From Rhodospirillales bacterium (GTDB lineage Bacteria > Pseudomonadota > Alphaproteobacteria > Rhodospirillales > UBA2165): a stretch of 55,720 nucleotides of DNA. The stretch is taken from NCBI GenBank assembly GCA_022823235.1, contig JAJDXO010000025.1, positions 1 through 55,720 on the forward strand, read 5' to 3'. Numbering within the stretch: position 1 is the stretch's first letter; every line of letters begins with the position of its first letter. Under the pieces are notes generated by a model that did no database searches, was not told the DNA's origin, and saw nothing but the letters and a program-made list of their open reading frames with translations. Of this stretch, positions 25,166 through 33,991 are shown in pieces. A program made the position numbers and the translations under genes.

Positions 25166-27484
25166 ATGAAATTCGGCATTGGGCAGGCGGTTTCCAGAAA
25201 AGAAGATCCGAAATTCCTGACCGGCAAGGGGCGCTATGTGGACGACATGGTGCTTCCCCGGATGACCCACGGCTATGTGCTGCGCTCGCCGCACGCCAAT
25301 GCCAGGATCAAGTCCATCGACACCTCGGCCGCCGAAGCCGCCCCCGGTGTCGTCGCCGTCTTCACCGGCGCGCACATCGAAGCGGCGGGCCTCGGGGGCA
25401 TTCCCTGCCTGACCATCATCCCCTTCCTGTTGCAGGGCGAGGCGGTCCAGCGGCCCGCCGCGGCGCTCGCCAAGGATGAAGTGAAATGCGTCGGCGCCCG
25501 GGTGGCGTTCGTCGTTGCGGAAACCTTGGCCCAGGCCAAGGATGCCGCGGAACTGATCGAAGTGGACTACGAAATTCTGCCGGCGGTCACCACCGCCGCC
25601 GCGGCCCGGGCCGACGGCGCACCGCTGGTCTATGACGGCACCGACAGCAACCTCACCTTCCAGTATGCCATGGGCAACGCCGAGGCCGTCGAGGCGGCCC
25701 TCGCCGGCGCGCACCACGTCACCAGGGCGCAGATCAACAACAACCGGGTCACCACCAATTCCATGGAAACCCGGGTCTCCCTCGGCGATTACGATGCGGG
25801 CGAGGACCGCCATACCCTCTATACGACGTCCCAGGGCCCGCACGGCGTCCGGACCGAACTGTGCCATGAGATCTTCCACATGCCGGAGAGCAAGCTTCGG
25901 GTGGTTGCGCCCGACGTCGGCGGCGGCTTCGGCATGAAGGGCGGGTTTTACGGCGAAGACATCCTGACCGTCTGGGCCGCCAAGGAAATCGGCCGACCGG
26001 TCAAGTGGGTGTCGGACCGGGCCGAGGCGCTGCTCTCCGATTCACAGGCCCGGGACGTGGACGCCGAGGCCGAGATGGGATTCGATGCCGACGGCAGGGT
26101 GGTCGGGTTCCGGGTCACGGGGTACTACAACCAGGGCGCCTACATGATGCCGAGCGGCGGCATTTCGCCCATGTTCTTCACCACCCTGATGTCCGGCGTC
26201 TACGCCATGCCGGCCATCCGCGTGACCACCAACTGTTACTTCACCAACACCCAGGGGACGGCGCCCTATCGCGGCGCCGGCCGTCCCGAGGCGGCTTACG
26301 TGGTGGAACGGATGTTCGACATCGCGGCGCGCGAGATGGATATGGACCCGATCGAGCTCCGCCGGCGCAACATGATCAAGCCGGATCAGATGCCCTATCA
26401 GACCGCGCTCATGTACCAGTACGACTGCGGCGATTTCGAGGCTTGCATGGACAACGCCATGGAGGCCGCGGAGTGGGCGGGCTTCGATGCGCGCCGGAGC
26501 GCTTCGGAGGCCGACGGCAAGCTCCGCGGCCGCGGGCTGTCGGTCTATCTGGAATCCGCCGCCGTGTTCAACGACCGGATGGAAATCCACTTCGACGGCT
26601 CCGGCGACGTCACCATCGTCGCGGGCACGCACTCTCACGGGCAGGGTCACGACACGGTCTATGCCCAGATGGCATCCGAATTCCTCGGCGTCGACAACGA
26701 GCGGGTCCGGGTGATCCAGGGCGACACGGACAAGGTGTCCATCGGCCGCGGTACGGTGGGCTCGCGCTCCATGGTGGTCGGCGGATCGGCGCTCAAGAAC
26801 GCCGCCGACGAAGTGATCGAGAAGGGCAAGAAGATCGCCGCCCACCTGATGGAAGCGGGCGAGAGCGATATCGAGTTCAACGACGGCGCCTTCACCGTCG
26901 CCGGCACGGACAAGTCCATGGATATCACCCAGGTCGCCTCGGCGTCCTACAATCCGATCATGTACCCGCCGCACCTGGGCGTCGGGCTCGAGGGCGTGGG
27001 CGCCTTCCAGGCCGGCCTCGGCAACTTCAATTTCCCCAACGGCTGCCAGATCGCCGAAGTGGAGATCGATCCCGACACCGGCAAGGTGGAACTGGTCGGC
27101 ATGACGGTCACCGATGACGTCGGCACCGTGATCAATCCGCTGCTGCTGAAGGGCCAGCTTCACGGCGGCGTCGCCCAGGGCGTCGGTCAGGCGCTGATGG
27201 AGAACATCGTCTATGACGAGGGCGGACAAATGCTCTCGGGCTCGTTTCTGGATTACTGCATGCCCCGGGCCGACGACTTCCCCAAGATTGCCGCCGACTC
27301 CCTGCCGGTGCCGACGGGCAACAACCCGCTCGGCGTCAAGGGCGCTGGGGAAACCGGCACGGTCGGCGCGCCGCCCGCGGTGATGAACGCGGTGGTCGAT
27401 GCCCTGGCCGGCGCCGGCGTCACCCATGTGGATATGCCGGCGACACCGGAAAGAATCTGGCGGGCGCTCCGGGAAGCGGCATAA
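25166..27484 (+). CDS. Xanthine dehydrogenase-family molybdopterin-binding (large) subunit, form II CoxL-like
   Basis: A 772-residue molybdenum hydroxylase large subunit. N-terminal GIGQAVSRKEDPKFLTGKGR and YVDDMVLPRMTHGYVLRSPH start the a/b-hammerhead domain. Mo-cofactor contacts include VGGGFGMKGG and HSHGQGHDTVYAQ. The active-site loop reads PYRGAGRPE, the form II pattern, not the AYRCSFR of true CO dehydrogenase. Catalytic Glu is about residue 729 (GVKGAGETGTVGAPP). Small (2Fe-2S) and medium (FAD) subunits are absent on both sides, so partners must be elsewhere. AGGGAG precedes the ATG; a TATAAA at 25124-25129 may be a -10 box. The Memo-AMMECR1 gene follows after 73 bases. Confidence 0.92.
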   Translation: MKFGIGQAVSRKEDPKFLTGKGRYVDDMVLPRMTHGYVLRSPHANARIKSIDTSAAEAAPGVVAVFTGAHIEAAGLGGIPCLTIIPFLLQGEAVQRPAAALAKDEVKCVGARVAFVVAETLAQAKDAAELIEVDYEILPAVTTAAAARADGAPLVYDGTDSNLTFQYAMGNAEAVEAALAGAHHVTRAQINNNRVTTNSMETRVSLGDYDAGEDRHTLYTTSQGPHGVRTELCHEIFHMPESKLRVVAPDVGGGFGMKGGFYGEDILTVWAAKEIGRPVKWVSDRAEALLSDSQARDVDAEAEMGFDADGRVVGFRVTGYYNQGAYMMPSGGISPMFFTTLMSGVYAMPAIRVTTNCYFTNTQGTAPYRGAGRPEAAYVVERMFDIAAREMDMDPIELRRRNMIKPDQMPYQTALMYQYDCGDFEACMDNAMEAAEWAGFDARRSASEADGKLRGRGLSVYLESAAVFNDRMEIHFDGSGDVTIVAGTHSHGQGHDTVYAQMASEFLGVDNERVRVIQGDTDKVSIGRGTVGSRSMVVGGSALKNAADEVIEKGKKIAAHLMEAGESDIEFNDGAFTVAGTDKSMDITQVASASYNPIMYPPHLGVGLEGVGAFQAGLGNFNFPNGCQIAEVEIDPDTGKVELVGMTVTDDVGTVINPLLLKGQLHGGVAQGVGQALMENIVYDEGGQMLSGSFLDYCMPRADDFPKIAADSLPVPTGNNPLGVKGAGETGTVGAPPAVMNAVVDALAGAGVTHVDMPATPERIWRALREAA

Positions 27485-27557
27485 CCTCCAACCGGCCGAG
27501 CTTCCGCCGGCCGCCGGGAGGCGCTAGACTGGCCTGCGGAGTTGAGAGGTACGGCAG

Positions 27558-29012
27558 ATGAATGCGGTCCGTCCCCCCGCCGTCGCCGGGATGTTTTATC
27601 CGCGCGACCCCAAGGAGCTGAAAGCCTCGGTCAGTTACTATTTGGCCGAAGCCGCCGGGAGCGGCCAAGCGGACGGCCAGCCGGACGGCCCGGCGCCCAA
27701 GGCCATCATCGCGCCCCATGCCGGCTACATTTATTCGGGGTTTACCGCCGCCTGCGCCTATACCCGCCTCGTCCCGGCGGCCGACGAGATCAAACGCGTG
27801 GTGATGATGGGCCCGTGCCACCGGGTCGCGGTGAACGGGATCGCGCTGCCCGAAGCGGACGCGTTCGCGACGCCGCTCGGCGCAATTTCCGTCGACGTCG
27901 ATGCGGTCGGGAAGATCAGCCACCTGCCCTTCGTTCAAGTGTTCGACGCCACCCACAAGGACGATCACTGCCTCGAAGTGCACCTGCCGTTCCTGCAATC
28001 CCTCCTCGGCGAGTTCGCCATCGTGCCGATGATCGTCGGCCAGGCGGCCACCGAACAGGTGGCCGAGGTGCTGGAGATTCTGTGGGGCGGGCCGGAAACG
28101 TTGATCCTCGTCAGTTCGGACCTGAGCCACTATCTGCCCTACGACAAAGCGAAACGGACCGACAGCCGGGCCGGCACGGCCATCGAGGCGCTGGACCCCC
28201 TGTCCCTGGAGGACCATCAGGCCTGTGGCCGCCACTCCATCAAGGGTCTGCTGACCGTGGCCAGGCAAAAAGGGCTCGCGGCCCGGACCGTCGACATGCG
28301 CAATTCCGGCGACACGGCCGGGCCACGGGACCGAGTCGTCGGTTACGGCTCATGGATTTTCCAGGAACCGGACGGCGCCGGCCCGGCAGAAGACGGCTTC
28401 GAGGACCAAACCCGGGGCCTCCTCTCGCGACACGGGGAATCGCTGCTCAGACTTGCCGGCCATACGGTGAAGACCTATCTCGCGGACGGCAGGCAGCACA
28501 CGCCGAACGTGGCCGCCGCGCCGGCTGAACTGGCCCGCGACGGCGCCAGTTTCGTTACCGTGGAGAAAGACGGGAAGTTGCGCGGCTGCATCGGGTCGCT
28601 CGGCGCCGCCCGTCCCTTGGTGCTGGACGTCGCGGAGAACGCGTTCAAGGCGGCGTTCAGGGATCATCGCTTCCCGCCCCTGTCGCGGGAAGAGTTCGTG
28701 GCCGGCAATCTGAGCCTGACCGTCACCGTGCTCGGCGATCTCGCGCCCATCGCGTTTTCGGGCGAGGCGGATCTTGTCCGGCAATTGCGGCCGGGAACCG
28801 ACGGTCTGCTGATTCAGGAAGGCGACAGGCGCGGCGTCTTCCTGCCCGTCGTTTGGGAGAGCATTCCGGAACCTCGGGCGTTCCTGAAACGGCTCAAGCA
28901 GAAAGCCGGATTCGCCCCCGACTATTGGTCCGAGGGGCTCGAAGCCCGGCGATTCATCACCGTATCGGTCCACTCCGCCGATCTCCGGAACCCCGACGCC
29001 GTCTGGCGCTGA
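27558..29012 (+). CDS. AmmeMemoRadiSam proteins B and A fused (Memo-AMMECR1)
   Basis: A 484-residue two-domain protein. Residues 1-265 are a Memo domain with the family metal-site residues: H54 (APHAGYIYSGF), H88 (MGPCHRV) and C223 (CGRHSIKGLL), plus DHCLEVHLPFLQ and SSDLSHYLPY. Residues about 305-484 are an AMMECR1 domain with the family motif LRGCIG (C344). A charged linker joins them. Human MEMO1 binds copper or iron and AMMECR1 is of unknown biochemistry; the bacterial trio has no known substrate. The radical SAM partner is at 23007-24104 on the minus strand. The gene probably shares a transcript with the Mo-hydroxylase gene 73 bases upstream. Confidence 0.93.
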   Translation: MNAVRPPAVAGMFYPRDPKELKASVSYYLAEAAGSGQADGQPDGPAPKAIIAPHAGYIYSGFTAACAYTRLVPAADEIKRVVMMGPCHRVAVNGIALPEADAFATPLGAISVDVDAVGKISHLPFVQVFDATHKDDHCLEVHLPFLQSLLGEFAIVPMIVGQAATEQVAEVLEILWGGPETLILVSSDLSHYLPYDKAKRTDSRAGTAIEALDPLSLEDHQACGRHSIKGLLTVARQKGLAARTVDMRNSGDTAGPRDRVVGYGSWIFQEPDGAGPAEDGFEDQTRGLLSRHGESLLRLAGHTVKTYLADGRQHTPNVAAAPAELARDGASFVTVEKDGKLRGCIGSLGAARPLVLDVAENAFKAAFRDHRFPPLSREEFVAGNLSLTVTVLGDLAPIAFSGEADLVRQLRPGTDGLLIQEGDRRGVFLPVVWESIPEPRAFLKRLKQKAGFAPDYWSEGLEARRFITVSVHSADLRNPDAVWR

Positions 29013-29105
29013 TCCCCCGGCCCGGCCGGGCCGCAACGGCATGGCGTCTTCGGGCCAAGTCTGGTACATCGACGCCCTCTTGACGCTCTCAGCTCCGGGG
29101 TAGAG

Positions 29106-29573
29106 ATGACACTCAACATTCGACGCATCGTTACCGATCACGATTCCGAAGGCCGCGCCATCGTCGGCATGGACGAGGTGATGACCAACGTTCACAAGCT
29201 TCGGTCAGGCAATATTCAGACGCTGATCTGGGTAACCGACGATACGCCGGCGGACATCGAGGGAGACGAGGACCCGTCGGCCCGTAAAATCGAAATCGAA
29301 CCCCCGGCCCGCGGCTCGGTATTCCGGATACTCGAACTCGCGCCGGGCAAAGACGCCTACATGCACCGCACCGACACCATCGATTACGCCATCTGCATGT
29401 CCGGCGAGTGCGACATGATTCTGGACGGTGACGCGGAGGTTCACATGTCGGCCGGCGACGTCATGGTGCAGCGCGCCACCTGGCACGGCTGGGCGAACCG
29501 GGGCACCGAACCCTGCCAGATCGCGTTCATCCTTATCGGGTCCCATCCGCCGTCCAAGACCCTGCATCCGTAA
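29106..29573 (+). CDS. Cupin domain-containing protein
   Basis: A 155-residue small beta-barrel protein. The cupin core is at about residues 75-140: MHRTDTIDYAICMSGECDMI, then LDGDAEVHMSAGDVMVQRAT, then WHGWANRGTEPC. Metal-ligand candidates are the first His in MHRTDTIDY, the following Glu/Asp and the His of WHGW. Close relatives are annotated only as cupins, so the ligand or reaction is unknown. The stop codon at 29571-29573 overlaps the ribosome binding site of cysQ, which suggests co-transcription. Confidence 0.85.
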   Translation: MTLNIRRIVTDHDSEGRAIVGMDEVMTNVHKLRSGNIQTLIWVTDDTPADIEGDEDPSARKIEIEPPARGSVFRILELAPGKDAYMHRTDTIDYAICMSGECDMILDGDAEVHMSAGDVMVQRATWHGWANRGTEPCQIAFILIGSHPPSKTLHP

Positions 29574-29588
29574 GGAGGCGATGCGCTC

Positions 29589-30359
29589 ATGGCCAGACGC
29601 CTAGCCGAAGCTGAGATCGGGACGCTCCTCGACACTTCCCGCGAAGCCGGTCGCGCGATCCTCGGCATTTACGGGACGGAATTCGAGGTCCGGGCGAAAG
29701 ACGACGCCTCGCCCGTGACCGAGGCGGATGTGCTTTCCGAATCCATCATCCTGCCGGTGCTGCGGGAGATCACGCCGGAAGTCCCGATCATCGCCGAAGA
29801 AGCCTATGGGGCGGGCGACCGCCCGGATGTATCGGGCGGCGAATTCTGGCTTGTCGACGCCCTCGACGGCACCAAGGAATTCGTCAAGCGGACCGGCGAA
29901 TTCACGGTCAACATCGGATTGATCCAAGACAAGGTACCCGTCTTCGGGATAATCCACGCACCAGCCATCGGAACGACCTATTGGGGCGGGGCGAACGGCG
30001 TGTTCAGGCAATTGGGTGATGGAGCGCCGGAGCCAATCGCCGTTCGCGCGCCCGGCGAAGAGGGATTGGTCGTCATGACCAGCCGCTCCCACCGCGCCAA
30101 CGAAGAGGAATTTCTCGAGGATTTTAGGGTGCGCGACGAAATGAACGCCGGGAGCTCCATCAAGTTCTGCCTCCTCGCCGCCGGAGAGGCCGATTTCTAC
30201 CCGCGCCTCGGCCCGACATGCGAGTGGGATACCGCCGCCGGCCATGCGATCCTCAGGGCCGCCGGCGGCTCGGTGCGGGAGCTCGACGGCGGCGACCTGA
30301 AATATGGCAAGCCGGACTTCCGGAATCCGTTTTTCCTGGCGCGAGGCGATTGGTCCTGA
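29589..30359 (+). CDS. cysQ: 3'(2'),5'-bisphosphate nucleotidase CysQ
   Basis: A 256-residue inositol-monophosphatase-family enzyme that converts adenosine 3',5'-bisphosphate to AMP. Motifs are VTEADVLSESIILPVL, IIAEEAYGAG (metal Glu), VDALDGTKEFVKRTGEF (the usual DPLDGTKEF with Ala for Pro) and CEWDTAAGHAILRAAGG. AAGGAGG (29572-29578) lies ten bases before the ATG. It removes a toxic by-product of sulfate assimilation. tsaC follows five bases after its stop. Confidence 0.93.
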   Translation: MARRLAEAEIGTLLDTSREAGRAILGIYGTEFEVRAKDDASPVTEADVLSESIILPVLREITPEVPIIAEEAYGAGDRPDVSGGEFWLVDALDGTKEFVKRTGEFTVNIGLIQDKVPVFGIIHAPAIGTTYWGGANGVFRQLGDGAPEPIAVRAPGEEGLVVMTSRSHRANEEEFLEDFRVRDEMNAGSSIKFCLLAAGEADFYPRLGPTCEWDTAAGHAILRAAGGSVRELDGGDLKYGKPDFRNPFFLARGDWS

Positions 30360-30364
30360 GACCG

Positions 30365-31321
30365 ATGGGTGCGGCGATGCCGGCGGACATTCTCCTCTCC
30401 GACAAGGACGCGATTGACCGGGCCGCGGCGCTCCTGCGGGGCGGCGCCGTGGTCGGACTGCCGACGGAGACGGTCTACGGGCTCGGCGGCGACGCGACCG
30501 ACGACCAGGCGGTGGCGCGGATTTTTGAAGCCAAGCGGCGTCCCGAATTCAATCCCTTGATCGCCCACGTTCCGGCGCTCGAAACGGCGCGGAAGATCGC
30601 GGAATTCCAAGCCGACGCCGAGCGCCTCGCCGACGTTTTTTGGCCGGGTCCCCTGACTCTGGTGTTGCCGAGCGCCGACGGCTCGCCGATTTCCGAACTC
30701 GCCCGGGCCGGCCTCGACACGATCGCCGTTCGGGCGCCTGCCCATCCGGTCATGCGGGCGGTCCTGAAAGCGCTCGACCGCCCCATTGCCGCGCCGAGCG
30801 CCAACAAATCCGGGGAGGTCAGCCCGACGACCGCCCGGCATGTCCTGGACTCGCTGGGCGCGGATATCCCGCTGATCCTGGATGGCGGACCGTCCGAAAT
30901 CGGCATCGAATCGACCATCGTCGCCCTGACCGGAGGGCGCCCCCGGCTGCTCCGGGAGGGAGCGTGCACGCAGGCCGACATCGAGGCCGTCATCGGAGCC
31001 GTGGACCGGGCCGCGGCAAATGACGATGTGGCCGCGCCCGGCATGATGTCCAAACACTACGCGCCAAGGAAACCGCTGCAGCTCGGCGTCGAGGCACGGT
31101 CTGCGGGAGCCGTCCTGCTGGGATTTGGTCCCCACGCGCCCGCGGATTGCCTGAACCTCAGCCCGGCCGCCGATTTGGTCGAGGCAGCGGCCAATCTCTA
31201 CCGCATGGTGCGCGAACTCGATTCAGGTCCGGGGAGAAAGATTCAAGTCATGCCGATCCCCCGCGACGGTCTCGGGGCGGCCATCAATGACCGGCTTGAA
31301 AGAGCCGCCGCGCCCGAGTAG
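30365..31321 (+). CDS. tsaC: L-threonylcarbamoyladenylate synthase (Sua5/TsaC)
   Basis: A 318-residue long-form enzyme for the t6A37 tRNA modification. It makes threonylcarbamoyl-AMP from threonine, bicarbonate and ATP. The N-terminal YrdC domain (about residues 1-200) has GLPTETVYGLGGDATDD, FNPLIAHVP, VRAPAHPV and PSANKSGEVSPT. The Sua5 C-terminal domain (about 215-318) includes PGMMSKHYAPRKPL. The first ATG is at 30365; a second at 30377 is equally possible. It is five bases after cysQ and 29 before the GlcD-like gene. Confidence 0.95.
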   Translation: MGAAMPADILLSDKDAIDRAAALLRGGAVVGLPTETVYGLGGDATDDQAVARIFEAKRRPEFNPLIAHVPALETARKIAEFQADAERLADVFWPGPLTLVLPSADGSPISELARAGLDTIAVRAPAHPVMRAVLKALDRPIAAPSANKSGEVSPTTARHVLDSLGADIPLILDGGPSEIGIESTIVALTGGRPRLLREGACTQADIEAVIGAVDRAAANDDVAAPGMMSKHYAPRKPLQLGVEARSAGAVLLGFGPHAPADCLNLSPAADLVEAAANLYRMVRELDSGPGRKIQVMPIPRDGLGAAINDRLERAAAPE

Positions 31322-31350
31322 GTCTGGCAAATGGCGGAATTGGAGATCAG

Positions 31351-32763
31351 ATGACGTTGCCGGCCGAATTCGTCGCGGGATTGCGCGAGATATTGGGCGA
31401 GCGCGGCATCATCTCGGACGCATCCGATCAGGCCCCCTATCTCAGTGATGCGCGGCAGTGGGTGGAAAGTTCGTGCGATATCGTCGCCCGCCCGTTGACG
31501 ACCGCGGAGGTCGCCGAGATCGTCCGGCGGTGCCAGGAAGCCGGTATCCCCATTGTCCCCCGCGGCGGCGGAACCGGCCTGGTGGGCGGCACGGTGGCCA
31601 CCGGCGGCGTGGTCCTCAGCCTCGACCGGATGAGGGCCGTTCAGAATGTCGACCCCCTGAACATGACCATGACGGTGGAAGCGGGGTGTATCCTCAAGGA
31701 TATCCAGGACGCCGCCCAGGAGGCCGAGTGTTATTTTCCGTTGAGCCTCGGCGCAGAGGGGAGTTGCCAGATCGGCGGCAATATATCGACCAACGCCGGG
31801 GGCGTCGGCGTCCTGCGCTACGGCAATACCCGCGAACTGGTCATGGGTCTCGAGGTCGTACTGCCCAATGGCGAAATCTGGGACGGGATGAATGCGCTGC
31901 GCAAGAACAACATGGGGTACGATCTGAAACAGCTGTTCATCGGCGCCGAAGGCACGCTGGGTATCGTCACCCGCGCCGTGCTGAAGCTGTTTCCGCGGCC
32001 CCGCACCCGGGTCACGCTGCTGGCGGCGATGGACGGCCTCGAACGGATACTGCCGCTGTTTGATTTGGTCCGGGCCGATCTGGGGGACCGGGTGACCGCC
32101 TTCGAGCTGATCCCGAGGCTGGCGATGGAGCTGTGTACACGGCACATCGATGGCCTTGTCGACCCCTTCACCGAACCGCATCCGCAATACGCCCTGATCG
32201 AGATTGCCTCACCCCGGGCGGATGAGGATCTTCGGGGCGAAATCGAGCATGTCCTCGGCGGCGCGCTGGAAACCGGCCAGATATCGGACGCCGTCTTCGC
32301 CGAAAACGAAAGCAGAGCCTTGGCGCTCTGGCATCTCCGGGAGAGTATTCCCGAAGCCCAGACCCGCGAAGGCGCGAGCATCAAGCACGACGTTTCGGTG
32401 CCTGTTTCCCGGACGACGGAGTTCATCGAGAAGGCGAACGCCGCGCTCGCGCCGGTGGTGCCCGGGGTCCGTTTCTGCGCCTTCGGCCATATTGGAGACG
32501 GCAACATTCATTACAATCTCACCCAGCCCGTGGACGCGGACGGGACGGCATTCATGGAGCGCTCGGAGGAACTCCATCGCATCGTCCACGATATGGTGGT
32601 GGAAATGGGCGGGAGCGTCAGCGCCGAACACGGCATCGGCACCTTCAAGAAGGCCGAACTCGCGCGCTACCGGTCGTCTCTGGAGCTCGATCTCATGCGT
32701 CGGATCAAGCGTGCCATGGACCCCGGCAACATTATGAACCCGGGAAAGATAATTTCGGTTTAG
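31351..32763 (+). CDS. FAD-binding oxidoreductase, GlcD/D-lactate dehydrogenase family
   Basis: A 470-residue flavoprotein of the VAO family. The PCMH-type FAD domain covers about residues 35-220 (IVPRGGGTGLVGGTVATGG, then SLGAEGSCQIGGNISTNAGG). The C-terminal FAD-oxidase domain (about 225-468) ends with the typical FGHIGDGNIHYN, VSAEHGIGTFKK and MDPGNIMNPGKI. Such enzymes oxidise glycolate, D-lactate, D-2-hydroxyglutarate or similar 2-hydroxyacids. No glcE/glcF partner is adjacent, which favours the single-subunit D-2-hydroxyacid type. GGAGA precedes the ATG. The lptF promoter lies just downstream. Confidence 0.9.
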   Translation: MTLPAEFVAGLREILGERGIISDASDQAPYLSDARQWVESSCDIVARPLTTAEVAEIVRRCQEAGIPIVPRGGGTGLVGGTVATGGVVLSLDRMRAVQNVDPLNMTMTVEAGCILKDIQDAAQEAECYFPLSLGAEGSCQIGGNISTNAGGVGVLRYGNTRELVMGLEVVLPNGEIWDGMNALRKNNMGYDLKQLFIGAEGTLGIVTRAVLKLFPRPRTRVTLLAAMDGLERILPLFDLVRADLGDRVTAFELIPRLAMELCTRHIDGLVDPFTEPHPQYALIEIASPRADEDLRGEIEHVLGGALETGQISDAVFAENESRALALWHLRESIPEAQTREGASIKHDVSVPVSRTTEFIEKANAALAPVVPGVRFCAFGHIGDGNIHYNLTQPVDADGTAFMERSEELHRIVHDMVVEMGGSVSAEHGIGTFKKAELARYRSSLELDLMRRIKRAMDPGNIMNPGKIISV

Positions 32764-32838
32764 AGCAGCGCTGCCCGACGGAAGTCGGCTATGTCTTTGA
32801 TTCTCTCACTTTTTTGCAGATTTGGCGGTTTTGAGGGG

Positions 32839-32844
32839 TATAAT
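32839..32844 (+). promoter_or_regulatory. Perfect TATAAT -10 box just upstream of lptF
   Basis: TATAAT at 32839-32844 matches the sigma-70 -10 consensus exactly. The only -35-like hexamer nearby is weak (TTGCAG, 32814-32819, 19-base spacer). Transcription would start near 32851, one or two bases before the lptF ATG at 32853, so the transcript would be leaderless or nearly so. No Shine-Dalgarno sequence lies in front of that ATG, which is consistent. Confidence 0.45.
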
Positions 32845-32852
32845 CCCGACCA

Positions 32853-33983
32853 ATGAATCGGGCATTCAGATACGTCCTGGGGCAGTTGGTCGTCGGTATG
32901 ATCGCGACGACGACCATTTTGGCCGGGATTCTATGGCTTGCCAACTCGGTCAAGTTTGTCGAGTTGATCGTCAACCGCGGGGTTTCGGTGACGACGTTTG
33001 CCTATTTGACGATGCTCACCGTCCCCAACCTGCTCAATTTCACTCTGCCGATCGCGGCGTTTGCCGTCGTAGCCTTCGTCTACAGCAAACTGAATTCCGA
33101 CCGCGAATTGGTGGTATTGCGCGCCGTCGGTCTAAGCCCCTATCGAATTGCCAAGCCGGCAATTGCGCTGGGTCTGATCTTGACGGCGGTAAGCTACATT
33201 TTCGCGTTCTTTCTCACCCCCGCGTCGTTCCAGAAGTTCCGCGAGTTGCAGTTCAACTCCCGGTACACTTTCAGCCATGCGTTGCTGAAAGAGGGTGAAT
33301 TCAACAGCTTCGGCAATAATTTCACGATTTACATTCGTGAGCGGAATGGTGAATCGGATCTTCGCGGCGTCCTGGTTCACGATACGACAAACCCCAAAGA
33401 GCCGGTCACCTACATCGCGGAACGCGGCGTGCTGGTCCAGGGTGAAAAGGGCCCGCGTGTCATCGTATTTCAGGGCAATCACCAAAAAGTGGATGGGGAA
33501 ACCAAGAAGCTGTCAGTGCTTTACTTCGACCGCGCCCCGATTGAGCTGTCCGGCATCCTCAAAAGACCCGACGTCAGATACCGGGAAGCACGGGAACGCG
33601 GGACGCTTGAGTTGATCAACCTGAAACGGTCCGACCTGGGAAATGCTTCCGATTACGGGAAGTTCAAGACCGAGCTTCATCAGCGGTTTGTTTCGCCGCT
33701 GATGATCATGGGATTCGTCCTGGTCACCGTGGTTTCGTTGGTCGTTGGCGACTACTCTCAACGCGGCCAATGGAAGCGTGTGTTGGCGGCATTGGTCCTG
33801 AACATCCTCATTGCGGTCAGCAGCCTCGGGTTGGCGGGCCTCACGGCGAAGGTTCTTTACTTGTGGCCGGTTCTCTATATCAACGCGCTGATCCCCATTG
33901 GATTTGGCCTGGCATTTCTTTTCGTCGCCCCGCGGCTTGCCGCGACATCGAGATTGCCCTCGCTGTCCGGTGCGAACGGTTGA
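32853..33983 (+). CDS. lptF: LPS export ABC transporter permease LptF
   Basis: A 376-residue inner-membrane permease of the LptB2FG complex, which extracts lipopolysaccharide from the inner membrane. The YjgP/YjgQ family pattern is clear: RYVLGQLVVGMIATTTILAG, LLNFTLPIAAFAVVAFVYSK, LNSDRELVVLRAVGLSP, a periplasmic domain (about residues 125-265), then three C-terminal helices. It heads a plus-strand run lptF-lptG-lptD-surA-pdxA-rsmA. The start has no ribosome binding site but lies nine bases after a perfect TATAAT. The lptG start is eight bases after its stop. GC content is visibly lower than in the genes before. Confidence 0.95.
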   Translation: MNRAFRYVLGQLVVGMIATTTILAGILWLANSVKFVELIVNRGVSVTTFAYLTMLTVPNLLNFTLPIAAFAVVAFVYSKLNSDRELVVLRAVGLSPYRIAKPAIALGLILTAVSYIFAFFLTPASFQKFRELQFNSRYTFSHALLKEGEFNSFGNNFTIYIRERNGESDLRGVLVHDTTNPKEPVTYIAERGVLVQGEKGPRVIVFQGNHQKVDGETKKLSVLYFDRAPIELSGILKRPDVRYREARERGTLELINLKRSDLGNASDYGKFKTELHQRFVSPLMIMGFVLVTVVSLVVGDYSQRGQWKRVLAALVLNILIAVSSLGLAGLTAKVLYLWPVLYINALIPIGFGLAFLFVAPRLAATSRLPSLSGANG

Positions 33984-33991
33984 GGTCCGGC

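Noticed and set aside
25166-27484. Mo-hydroxylase considered as true aerobic CO dehydrogenase CoxL
   Set aside because: The active-site loop is PYRGAGR (form II), not AYRCSFR, and coxM/coxS are absent.
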